A stretch of DNA of 23,199 nucleotides from a virus. The notes under the pieces were generated by a model, which was given only the letters and a program-made list of their open reading frames with translations, searched no databases and was not told the DNA's origin. Location: the IMG/VR virus record IMGVR_UViG_3300032240_000423, positions 1 through 23,199 of that record, one strand, 5' to 3'. The stretch's first letter is position 1. Every line of letters begins with the position of its first letter. Positions 5,297 through 11,362 of this stretch are shown piece by piece. The position numbers were made by a program, and so were the translations under genes.

Positions 5297-5563
5297 ATGA
5301 CTGTGGAATTTACTATCGACGGACTCAACCCTCGCCAACAGGTCCTGGCAGATATGATCTGGGCCTTTGAAGACTTTCGGGATGTGAAAAAGTTCATCCG
5401 TGCTTTGCCCACACGGGCCCTACAGGATGAAGCCCACTCCATTGTAGAGCTGATGAAGATGGCGGCACTTGAACAGTGCTACGAAGGCATCCAAGACAAA
5501 CAACTTGAACCTCAATGGCCTTTTGATGCCAAGGCCCTGCTTGACAAGATTGCCAAACGATAG
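5297..5563 (+). CDS. Hypothetical helical protein, 88 aa
   Basis: It begins at the ATG at 5297, with GGAG at the end of the preceding gene as its ribosome site. It is mostly helical (LADMIWAFEDFRDVKKFIRA, then LQDEAHSIVELMKMAALEQCY) and ends in a basic tail. The promoter for the next gene has its -35 box (5541-5546) inside the last codons of this gene. No domain is recognised. Confidence 0.7.
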   Translation: MTVEFTIDGLNPRQQVLADMIWAFEDFRDVKKFIRALPTRALQDEAHSIVELMKMAALEQCYEGIQDKQLEPQWPFDAKALLDKIAKR

Positions 5564-5569
5564 TACAAT
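5541..5569 (+). promoter_or_regulatory. Early sigma70-type promoter P12, embedded in a coding end
   Basis: TTGACA at 5541-5546, a 17-nt spacer and TACAAT at 5564-5569. The -35 and spacer lie within the end of the 5297 gene; only the -10 lies outside it. The leader is short and A-rich, with AAGGAGC before 5597. Confidence 0.75.
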
Positions 5570-5596
5570 ACACACTTACACACAAAAGGAGCTAGC

Positions 5597-5986
5597 ATGT
5601 ATAATTGGGATGAACTTATCCGCCCCATGGAGTTGCAGGATGCCATCAACTTCCTCGGAGCCAGCCGCAAAGCCTACAACAAGAACTCGGGCGAGCCTGC
5701 CCTGAACTTCCGTGAGACCTTTGACATGATTGAAGAGTGCTCGTGCAATGTGGGCACCAACAAGGACTTTGCCATGATGAAGGCCATCAAGGGCTACATT
5801 GAAGAAGAGCTAGCCCAGCGTGAAGCAGAGCTGTGGAAGCAACTAGCCAAGCAGGTTGAAGTCAAGACTGTCAACAAGATGCTCAAGGACGACATGTTGT
5901 TTGAGGACAGTGACGACTACCAGATGACCGATGAAGAAGCCGCAGAGTACTACGGTGATGAATACGAGAGCGACGAAGACTATTAA
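5597..5986 (+). CDS. Acidic helical early protein, 129 aa
   Basis: The protein is largely helical (IKGYIEEELAQREAELWKQL, residues about 66-85, likely a short coiled coil). It ends in a strongly acidic tail (DSDDYQ, DEEAAEYYGDEYESDEDY). Acidic tails of this kind occur in DNA-mimic or chaperone-like phage proteins, but this is not evidence of such a role here. AAGGAGC fixes the start. It is a single-gene unit. Confidence 0.75.
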   Translation: MYNWDELIRPMELQDAINFLGASRKAYNKNSGEPALNFRETFDMIEECSCNVGTNKDFAMMKAIKGYIEEELAQREAELWKQLAKQVEVKTVNKMLKDDMLFEDSDDYQMTDEEAAEYYGDEYESDEDY

Positions 5987-5995
5987 CCCTACAGG

Positions 5996-6024
5996 TTGAC
6001 AGGGCTCCGGCCCTGTGCTACAAT
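5996..6024 (+). promoter_or_regulatory. Early sigma70-type promoter P13 with palindromic spacer
   Basis: TTGACA at 5996-6001, a 17-nt spacer and TACAAT at 6019-6024. ACAGGGC and GCCCTGT face each other across TCCG, starting in the -35 and filling most of the spacer. The same element recurs at 6629. Confidence 0.8.
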
Positions 6025-6051
6025 GCACACATACACTAACAAGGAGCCGAT

Positions 6052-6189
6052 ATGAAACAAGTAGAATCACAATCCAGCACCGGTGGCACTATCACTGAGT
6101 TCTTTGACAAGGACGGCGTTCGCGTCAAAGTGGTACATACCGCAGGCAAAGCCTACACAGGCAAGATTGCACAGCAAGAAGCCAAATAA
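6052..6189 (+). CDS. Very small early protein, 45 aa
   Basis: An ATG at 6052 with AAGGAGC in front opens 45 codons ending at 6189. The product is polar: an N-terminal serine/threonine-rich stretch (VESQSSTGGTITEFF), then a strand-turn-strand (GVRVKVVHTAGKAYTGKI). Perfect promoter and ribosome site on one side, and a new promoter on the other, argue that it is expressed. No family is recognised. Confidence 0.7.
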   Translation: MKQVESQSSTGGTITEFFDKDGVRVKVVHTAGKAYTGKIAQQEAK

Positions 6190-6198
6190 CCCTAGAGG

Positions 6199-6227
6199 TT
6201 GACAGGTTATTGGTTTTACCGTATAAT
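6199..6227 (+). promoter_or_regulatory. Early sigma70-type promoter P14
   Basis: TTGACA at 6199-6204, a 17-nt spacer and TATAAT at 6222-6227. AATAACC (6185-6191) and GGTTATT (6205-6211) form a perfect 7-bp inverted repeat with the -35 in its loop. Confidence 0.85.
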
Positions 6228-6259
6228 ACATACATCAACAACGCACTAAGGAGCACACT

Positions 6260-6619
6260 ATGTTCGCACTAGCAACCAAAGAAGCCTTCAACGCAGAAGC
6301 CGTTCAAGCCGTACTCAACGAAGCAGAGATCCAGGCCCGTACAGCCGCCAAAGCATTCTACAATGCTCACGGTGATCGTGACGCTTGTGGCTTTGCTTGG
6401 GTCAGCGTTTGGGGCGTTCGCAGTAACAGCCGTTTGGGCAAGACCCTGGCCAGCTACGGCTTCCGCAAGAGCTACGACGGCAGTCTTCAGCTGTGGAACC
6501 CCAGCAAGGCAGGCGTACAATCAATCAGCATTCTGGAAGCCGGCGCTGACGCTTACGCAAAGGTTCTGCGTGAGAAGTTGGGCTTGGAGCGATGCTACAG
6601 CGGTTCACGCATGGATTAA
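6260..6619 (+). CDS. Conserved-type hypothetical phage protein, 119 aa
   Basis: It begins with a helical, alanine-rich half (ATKEAFNAEAVQAVLNEAEI) and continues with a Trp- and Gly-containing core (GDRDACGFAWVSVWGVRSNS). This GFAWV(S/x)V motif followed by SRLGKTL is distinctive and I believe it marks a phage family of unknown function. It is soluble. AAGGAGC and P14 fix the start. Confidence 0.75.
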   Translation: MFALATKEAFNAEAVQAVLNEAEIQARTAAKAFYNAHGDRDACGFAWVSVWGVRSNSRLGKTLASYGFRKSYDGSLQLWNPSKAGVQSISILEAGADAYAKVLREKLGLERCYSGSRMD

Positions 6620-6625
6620 ATATAG

Positions 6626-6654
6626 TAGACAGGGCTCCGGCCCTGTGCTATAAT
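6626..6654 (+). promoter_or_regulatory. Promoter P15 for the AAA+ operon, with palindromic spacer
   Basis: TAGACA (weaker -35) at 6626-6631, a 17-nt spacer and TATAAT at 6649-6654. The spacer carries the same ACAGGGC-TCCG-GCCCTGT element as P13. The leader differs from the other modules: it lacks AAGGAGC and has only AGAAAGA before the ATG at 6689. Confidence 0.8.
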
Positions 6655-6688
6655 ACACACTTCAGCAACATTTTATAGAAAGACTAAC

Positions 6689-7567
6689 ATGGCAACATCC
6701 AAAGCCCGCAAGCCCAGCAAGGCCACCGTTACTAGTAACGTCATTGAGTTTGACACGGAAGCCATTGCCAAGAAAGAGTTGGCCATCGCTAAAGAAAGCG
6801 ATACCAGCATCCTGACTCGCTTGACTGAGCGTTTCGACATTCTCACAGAGATGACCAAAGCCGTTAAACGTGGCGACATCCGTGCTATGATTGTGTCGGG
6901 TCCTCCTGGCGTGGGCAAGAGCCACAACGTCGAAGCAGTCTTACAAAAGGACGGCTTGTTTGACATCATCGGCGAGCGCAAGCCTAGGTTCGAAGTGGTC
7001 AAGGGTGCCATGTCTAGCATTGGCTTGTACTCAAAGCTCTACGAGTACAGCGATGAGAAGTCTGTGCTTGTGTTTGACGACTGTGACGACATCCTACAAG
7101 AAGAGCTGAGCCTGAACATCCTTAAGGGTGCTTTGGATTCGGGTCAGCGCCGTTTCATCTCTTGGAACACTGACAGCCGTATCCTTCGCAGTGAAGGCAT
7201 TCCGGATCGCTTCGAGTTCAAGGGCGCGGCTATTTTCATTACCAACATCAAGTTCGAGCACGTTCGCAGTAAGAAGCTTCGTAGCCACTTGGACGCATTG
7301 GAAAGCCGTTGCCACTACATGGACTTGGAAATGGACACCAATCGCGAGAAGCTCCTTTGGATCCGCCAGATCACCAATGCTGGCATGCTGGACCGCTTTG
7401 AGTTCGATGACATCCAAAAGGACGAAGTTCTGGAGTTCATCAACACTAACCAGGATCGACTTCGTGAGCTGAGCCTGCGTATGGTGCTGAAAGTAGCACA
7501 ACTCCGCAAAGCCATGCCTGCTGTTTGGCAAGCCTATGCTCGTCAAACTTGTATGAAGCGAGCATGA
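6689..7567 (+). CDS. AAA+ family ATPase
   Basis: This 292-residue protein has a clear P-loop ATPase core. Walker A is GPPGVGKS at residues 71-78, Walker B is VLVFDDCDD at 126-134, and a sensor-1-like asparagine lies in FITNIK (about 183-188). Arginines follow in HVRSKKLRSH, where an arginine finger could sit. The first 60 residues are charged and poorly structured. AAA+ proteins of this kind remodel proteins or nucleic acids, usually as hexamers. The client is unknown and no nuclease or protease domain is attached. Its stop overlaps the next start (ATGA), so it is coupled to a membrane protein and a zinc-binding protein. This three-gene unit looks more like a functional module than its neighbours. 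Confidence 0.85.
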   Translation: MATSKARKPSKATVTSNVIEFDTEAIAKKELAIAKESDTSILTRLTERFDILTEMTKAVKRGDIRAMIVSGPPGVGKSHNVEAVLQKDGLFDIIGERKPRFEVVKGAMSSIGLYSKLYEYSDEKSVLVFDDCDDILQEELSLNILKGALDSGQRRFISWNTDSRILRSEGIPDRFEFKGAAIFITNIKFEHVRSKKLRSHLDALESRCHYMDLEMDTNREKLLWIRQITNAGMLDRFEFDDIQKDEVLEFINTNQDRLRELSLRMVLKVAQLRKAMPAVWQAYARQTCMKRA

Positions 7568-7806
7568 TCACACGTATAGCATTGTTCGCTACTCTAGGGT
7601 GCCTGATAGACGCCCTAGGGTTCAACTACACCACAGCAGCCTTTTGGTGCTTGCTGGCGCTGTTTATAGCACAAGGCTACCTAGCACACCAAGAGGGCTT
7701 TGATCAAGCCACAGACCTATCACAGGCGACCTGGCAGGCAGCTAAGAAACTATTAGAAGAAGCACAGGCTCTACGCCGAGCTAAAGGATACCCAGATGAA
7801 CTCTAA
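7564..7806 (+). CDS. Small membrane-anchored helical protein
   Basis: It starts in an ATGA overlap with the AAA+ gene. Residues about 3-40 hold two closely spaced hydrophobic segments (ITRIALFATLGCLIDALGF and AAFWCLLALFIAQGYLAH). A long charged helix follows to the end (WQAAKKLLEEAQALRRAKGY), facing the cytoplasm. Because it lies in the AAA+ operon it could tether that ATPase to the membrane; this is an inference from position only. Its end overlaps the next gene by 11 nt. Confidence 0.7.
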   Translation: MITRIALFATLGCLIDALGFNYTTAAFWCLLALFIAQGYLAHQEGFDQATDLSQATWQAAKKLLEEAQALRRAKGYPDEL

Positions 7807-8068
7807 CACTACAACTATCACGGAGTGCCAGTACTTGGGCACAGCACTGGTACCTTGTGGGTGCGCTAGCCTAGCGGGCAGGAGCTACTGTGAGGAACAC
7901 TACAGCATAGTCTACCAACGGGGCACAGCCCGTGCCAAGCGCCACAAAGAGATCCGTACAGTGGACCGGGTCAAGGTGGTTGAACAGTTAATGAACGAAG
8001 CCATAGCTGAACTGGAAGCAGAAGGCTTTGACTGCTACGGAAAGCGTGAACTGACTTTAGAGGACTAA
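7796..8068 (+). CDS. Small zinc-binding protein, GcrA-like cysteine pattern
   Basis: Residues about 11-35 show C-x9-C-x-C, then YC-x2-H (CQYLG, PCGC, GRSYCEEHY), followed by VYQRGTARAKR. The C...PCG...SYC-x2-H layout resembles the C-terminal zinc motif of GcrA-type regulators and of many short phage proteins. The second half is a charged helix. I infer a structural zinc site and possible DNA or protein contact. It is the last gene of the plus-strand early block. Confidence 0.7.
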   Translation: MNSNTTTITECQYLGTALVPCGCASLAGRSYCEEHYSIVYQRGTARAKRHKEIRTVDRVKVVEQLMNEAIAELEAEGFDCYGKRELTLED

Positions 8069-8103
8069 GGGGTGGTGTGGGGCCACCTTAGGGGGTAGGG
8101 GGG
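8069..8103 (+). other. G-rich tract, possible G-quadruplex
   Basis: Directly after the stop codon ending at 8068 come four runs of G: 8069-8072, 8079-8082, 8091-8095 and 8098-8103, with short loops. This satisfies the usual G-quadruplex pattern on the plus strand and in the RNA. GGTGG and CCACC (8071-8075 / 8083-8087) offer a competing hairpin. Confidence 0.5.
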
Positions 8104-8118
8104 TCTTACTACACAAAC

Positions 8119-8142
8119 GCTTGTTGCTTTTACGCAACAAGC
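8119..8142 (+). terminator. Perfect 9-bp hairpin in the convergent gap
   Basis: GCTTGTTGC (8119-8127) and GCAACAAGC (8134-8142) pair perfectly around TTTTAC. It lies between the converging genes ending at 8068 and 8340, so it probably helps end transcription, although no long T-run follows. Confidence 0.5.
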
Positions 8143-8339
8143 ATGCCTTTACTTCTAAAACTCCCCACATTTTTTCCCCGCGTAAAAACCCTGACTTAGA
8201 GTAAAAACCCCTAGATCTAGATCTCCAGACCTGCTTTTTATTGCACAGCAATTTTTTCCTGCATGCATAGGTTTCGGCTCCCTACTTTTTGGATCTGTGA
8301 AATTTTTTTACAGCAATTTTTCACTGTATATATAGAGGC
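8143..8339. other. Non-coding AT-rich gap with short repeats
   Basis: No gene is visible. GTAAAAACCC occurs twice (8182-8191, 8201-8210). AGATCTAGATCT (8213-8224) is a 12-nt palindrome. CAGCAATTTTT occurs twice (8246-8256, 8311-8321). GTGAAA and TTTCAC (8297-8302 / 8319-8324) flank an A/T-rich loop. The purpose is unknown; a role as a terminator region or as an origin-like element is possible but not shown. Confidence 0.4.
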
Positions 8340-8543
8340 CTAGTAAAAGAATATAGCGTATAAGAACAAGGCTGTAAACACCAGTCCAATCACTGTTCCA
8401 AAATCAAAGCCAGTGCTATTTGGATCATAGGGTCTACCACCTGCTACGCCCAGCATACTAGTACAATGTGGACAACGGCTAGCCAGCATGGGCACTGGTT
8501 GCTGGCAAGCATGGCAATAACATGTATATTGTTGATAATTCAT
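8340..8543 (-). CDS. Zinc-ribbon protein with C-terminal membrane anchor
   Basis: This 67-residue protein has two cysteine pairs, C10-x2-C13 and C24-x2-C27 (CHAC and CPHC), forming a typical zinc-ribbon knuckle. A glycine/proline linker follows, then one hydrophobic helix at residues about 48-67 ending at the C-terminus. It is therefore probably tail-anchored in the inner membrane with the ribbon in the cytoplasm. A sigma70 promoter lies right in front, with the -10 only 7 nt from the ATG and no ribosome site, so the mRNA may be leaderless. The function is unknown. Confidence 0.65.
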   Translation of the reverse strand: MNYQQYTCYCHACQQPVPMLASRCPHCTSMLGVAGGRPYDPNSTGFDFGTVIGLVFTALFLYAIFFY

Positions 8544-8550
8544 ACTTTAT

Positions 8551-8579
8551 ACTATACACTCTATTCTACTCACTGTCAA
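8551..8579 (-). promoter_or_regulatory. Minus-strand sigma70 promoter, near-leaderless
   Basis: On the minus strand TTGACA (8579-8574), a 17-nt spacer and TATAGT (8556-8551). The ATG at 8543 begins 8 nt after the -10, where transcription should start. Confidence 0.65.
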
Positions 8580-8591
8580 TCTAACTAGTTT

Positions 8592-8598
8592 GTAAATA
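8592..8598 (+). promoter_or_regulatory. Late-type promoter box GTAAATA
   Basis: GTAAATA followed by TCGTATT and then ATG at 8606. The 16-nt string TAAATATCGTATTATG is identical to the one in front of the minus gene at 12555. It resembles the T4 late -10 element TATAAATA. No -35 box is present. Confidence 0.55.
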
Positions 8599-8605
8599 TC
8601 GTATT

Positions 8606-9217
8606 ATGACAACATCAACATTAAACACATTAAAAACACGTAGAAGTATGCTGGAGATAGACCTTTGGGGACAGGCACAATATGGTGGATTTTGGACAGA
8701 CAAACAACGTAGACATCAGTATCTAAGTCGTTTGTACGAGCCATTATTTGCTCCCTATAGAGATCAGCCACAACGTTTATTAGAGCTGGGTAGTGCACAC
8801 GGGGGTAGTTTAACCTTATGGGCAGAGTGGTTTGACAGCGTAGAACTAGTGGGCTGTGACATACATCCTAATAGTGCTAATGGAGAATTCATTCCAGATC
8901 GGGCTAGACCCAAGTATGACAGTTTTTTAGTCAACTATTGCTGTGATGGATTTACCAGTGAACAGGCATCGGCTTTCGGCATGTTTGACATCATCATTGA
9001 AGACGCTGAACACAGTCAACGACAGATGCTACAGACCATTGAATTATACTTGCCCAGCGTTAGATCAGGTGGATTACTAGTCATAGAGGATATTCACAGT
9101 GGTGTCAGCAGGGATGTACTGGTCGCTGCCTTGGCGGGCGCTAGATCGACTTGGCACGACTTTAGAAGTTACACTCACACTGATGACTCGCAGTGTCTAG
9201 TGGTGTATAAGGATTAA
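8606..9217 (+). CDS. Class I SAM-dependent methyltransferase
   Basis: This 203-residue protein has a Rossmann-type methyltransferase core. Motif I is LLELGSAHGGS (about residues 58-68), an acidic end of strand 2 lies in LVGCDIHPNS, and motifs IV-V lie near FDIIIEDAEHS and RSGGLLVIEDIH. The IEDAEHS and VIEDIH blocks are like those of sugar O-methyltransferases of the macrocin / cephalosporin-hydroxylase-associated type, so a small-molecule or sugar substrate is more likely than DNA. The substrate is unknown. It has its own late-type promoter and converges on the halogenase gene, with a hairpin between them. Confidence 0.8.
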   Translation: MTTSTLNTLKTRRSMLEIDLWGQAQYGGFWTDKQRRHQYLSRLYEPLFAPYRDQPQRLLELGSAHGGSLTLWAEWFDSVELVGCDIHPNSANGEFIPDRARPKYDSFLVNYCCDGFTSEQASAFGMFDIIIEDAEHSQRQMLQTIELYLPSVRSGGLLVIEDIHSGVSRDVLVAALAGARSTWHDFRSYTHTDDSQCLVVYKD

Positions 9218-9249
9218 GTAGGTAGATAATTAGGGCGGAAAATCTTTTT

Positions 9250-9283
9250 GCAGCTTTTCTGCTACGCAGGGCGCTTCGCGCTC
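9250..9283. terminator. Bidirectional hairpins between converging genes
   Basis: GCAG 9250-9253 with CTGC 9259-9262, and GGGCGC 9269-9274 with GCGCTC 9278-9283 (one G:U, triloop TTC). They sit in the 72-nt gap between stops at 9217 and 9290. On the minus strand a run of A/T follows (AAAAAGATTTT). Confidence 0.5.
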
Positions 9284-9289
9284 TTGGGC

Positions 9290-10825
9290 CTATCTCAACG
9301 CTGGATGAAGCTGTCTGCCTACCTCAGTGTGCTCGGGTCTTAACAATGTGTTGGTACGCATTCTAGTAATAAACTCAGTGTGTGGCATGGCGTCTTTTAA
9401 CACTTTGTTAATAAACTCCTGCTCTTTGTTAAAATTGTCAAGGTAGCCCGGGGGCAACACTGACTCCTGTGTGGCAATCACTGAATCAAGCCAACCGTAC
9501 TCTAACATAGGGTATATGAACACACCATAGCCCACGCTGCCTTCTCCGGCATACCAATCGTGTACATCGGGCCAGCGATGTTGTATCAGCTGTTGAATAT
9601 ACTCTACTTGCGGTCTTAAGGGTAGACTCTGTTGATGCCGCCAAAAGTCTGTGTCATTACGGCCACTGCGATAGTGTACCTGTATAAGATCGGCACAGTT
9701 ATCCACGCCCTGATTGACATTTTTATTCAACATATCTGTGACCTGTCCTTGGGGTGTAACACCCTGGGGACGTAGCCATCTGCTGGTTAAATTAGCTAAG
9801 TGTCCTAGAGTGCCGTGTATGCTGGTTGCTTGTAGGGGTTCAAGGAAACTGCCCGCTAGTCCTATGCTGGCCACATTCTTACAAAACGGCTGCTCCACAC
9901 GGCCCGGATCAAATTTAATGATTTTAATGGGCTCAATAGCTTCACCCCAGTGCTGTTCAAGCTCTTGCTGTACTTGTTCGTCAGTGATAAAACGACTGTC
10001 ATAGACATAACCACAGCCCAGACGCTCTTGCGTGGGTATGTTCCACTGCCATCCTGATTTCATGGCATAGGCTTCTGTCAAGGGACTGATTGTAGTCCTG
10101 TGGGGTTTGATAAAAGGCATGGCTCTGTTACAGGTAAGAAAGTCACTGTAACTGTGCCATCCAGCACCAACTTCTTGGCCAAGTACACGGGCAAATCCGC
10201 TGGCATCCACCCATACATCTGCTTTGAGCATTCTACCATTGGTTAACTTTACAGCGGTGATATAGCCACGTTCATCTTTGAAACACTGCTTGACTTCGCT
10301 GTCGATACAGGGTATATTGTATTCAGCTACAGCTTTTTTCTTTAGTGTTTGTCCCACATGGTGTCCATCAAAATGATAGGCATTGGTTGGTAGAACTCGT
10401 AGGTTATCTCGATGTATGGTGCTGAGATCTCTGGATCCCAGTGCTCCATTAATTGTGCTCAGGGCCGCTTTGTTTCGTCCATACTTTTGACAAACATGCA
10501 TCAATGAATAATCCCAGGCATCATTGATAGCGGCATGAGTGTTATCTATTGGGGCTATAAAACTGGTACCGTCGCCCTTCCAATTATGGAATCTTATGCC
10601 TAGCTTTTGAGTGCCTTTACTGCCTTCCATGAACTCGTAATGGTCGAACTTAAATGCTTTGTGTATGACATCGGCAAAGATGCCCGTGGTTCCTTCTCCG
10701 GCTCCAATGATGCCTATCTTGGAACTTTCTACCACAGTGATTTCATGTGAGTTGGGTTGTTGGGTGGCAATCCAAAGAGCAGCCAACCAACCTGCTGTTC
10801 CACCGCCAATGATACATATTTTCAT
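9290..10825 (-). CDS. Flavin-dependent tryptophan halogenase family protein
   Basis: This 511-residue protein has the full family layout. The FAD-binding GGGTAGW is at residues 7-13, GEGT at 43-46, the catalytic-type lysine in QKLGIRF at K74, the signature WQWNIP at 259-264, and EPLQATSIH at 329-337. The family uses FADH2, oxygen and chloride or bromide to make a hypohalous intermediate that is passed through a tunnel to the lysine, then to tryptophan or an indole-like substrate. At EPLQAT many members have Glu where this has Gln, so regiochemistry or substrate may differ. A flavin reductase partner is not in the window. No ribosome site is evident. GATAATTA lies close to the ATG, similar to the late-type boxes elsewhere here. 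Confidence 0.9.
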   Translation of the reverse strand: MKICIIGGGTAGWLAALWIATQQPNSHEITVVESSKIGIIGAGEGTTGIFADVIHKAFKFDHYEFMEGSKGTQKLGIRFHNWKGDGTSFIAPIDNTHAAINDAWDYSLMHVCQKYGRNKAALSTINGALGSRDLSTIHRDNLRVLPTNAYHFDGHHVGQTLKKKAVAEYNIPCIDSEVKQCFKDERGYITAVKLTNGRMLKADVWVDASGFARVLGQEVGAGWHSYSDFLTCNRAMPFIKPHRTTISPLTEAYAMKSGWQWNIPTQERLGCGYVYDSRFITDEQVQQELEQHWGEAIEPIKIIKFDPGRVEQPFCKNVASIGLAGSFLEPLQATSIHGTLGHLANLTSRWLRPQGVTPQGQVTDMLNKNVNQGVDNCADLIQVHYRSGRNDTDFWRHQQSLPLRPQVEYIQQLIQHRWPDVHDWYAGEGSVGYGVFIYPMLEYGWLDSVIATQESVLPPGYLDNFNKEQEFINKVLKDAMPHTEFITRMRTNTLLRPEHTEVGRQLHPALR

Positions 10826-10921
10826 ATCAGTAATTATCTTAGATTTTTTGTTTTACCAATTATATTGGGTTTTTTCTAATTTCTGTATAAGTAAGAATAT
10901 ACCACCCTACTATGAGGCCCT

Positions 10922-11362
10922 ATGCTATATGTTATTCAAAAACTAGACGATCCAATGACCCATTTGGTTGCCGATGATCCGGTACGACCAGAGATACCTC
11001 TAGATTTTAGAATCAGTGATAGCAGTGAAATTTTTGTATGGACCGATGAAGCTACAGGACGTCCTGGCGCTGTAGTATGCGTGGCTTATCGTTGTAGTAT
11101 TCCTAGCAACGTTTTTGAACTAGTTGAGCGCCCTGTGGATGTGCCCAGTGCGGCAATCTTCTATACTATTTGGAGTTACACATCGGGTAGCGGACGTAAA
11201 TTAATTCGTGCCGCACAATCGTGGATTAAAAACAATCGTCCAGAAATCACTGAATTTGTAACACTAAGTCCGCCCACTGAAATGGCCAAAGTATTTCACA
11301 TACGCAACGGTGCCGGTATACTTCGTGTCAACACAGACACAGTAAACTATCAATATACTTAA
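10922..11362 (+). CDS. GNAT-like acyltransferase, weakly similar
   Basis: This 146-residue protein has a C-terminal half that fits a GNAT fold: SGSGRKLIRAAQSWIKNN (about 87-104) in the acyl-CoA loop/helix position, then EFVTLSPPTEMAKVFHIRNGAGI, a strand-helix pair with an aromatic and NGA typical of the last GNAT strands. The canonical Q/RxxGxG/A is loose (TSGSGRK), so activity is uncertain. TGAGG precedes the ATG. It is a lone plus gene whose TAA stop shares TTAA with the opposite gene's stop. Confidence 0.6.
   Translation: MLYVIQKLDDPMTHLVADDPVRPEIPLDFRISDSSEIFVWTDEATGRPGAVVCVAYRCSIPSNVFELVERPVDVPSAAIFYTIWSYTSGSGRKLIRAAQSWIKNNRPEITEFVTLSPPTEMAKVFHIRNGAGILRVNTDTVNYQYT

Noticed and set aside
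7094-7546. A long minus-strand open frame (150 codons) inside the AAA+ gene.
   Set aside because: It is antisense to a gene with clear Walker motifs, has no ribosome site or promoter, and its protein has no plausible domain.
8143-8339. tRNA or known small RNA in the largest non-coding gap.
   Set aside because: I found no cloverleaf, no T-loop GTTCRA in a fitting place and no CCA end.
8143-8339. CRISPR-like array from the repeated GTAAAAACCC and CAGCAATTTTT.
   Set aside because: Only two copies each, 10-11 nt long and irregularly spaced; far too short and few.
10810-10850. A late-type box GATAATTA before the halogenase ATG at 10825.
   Set aside because: It deviates from TAAATA in two positions and lacks the CGTAT stretch, so I mention it only in the gene entry and do not list it as a promoter.
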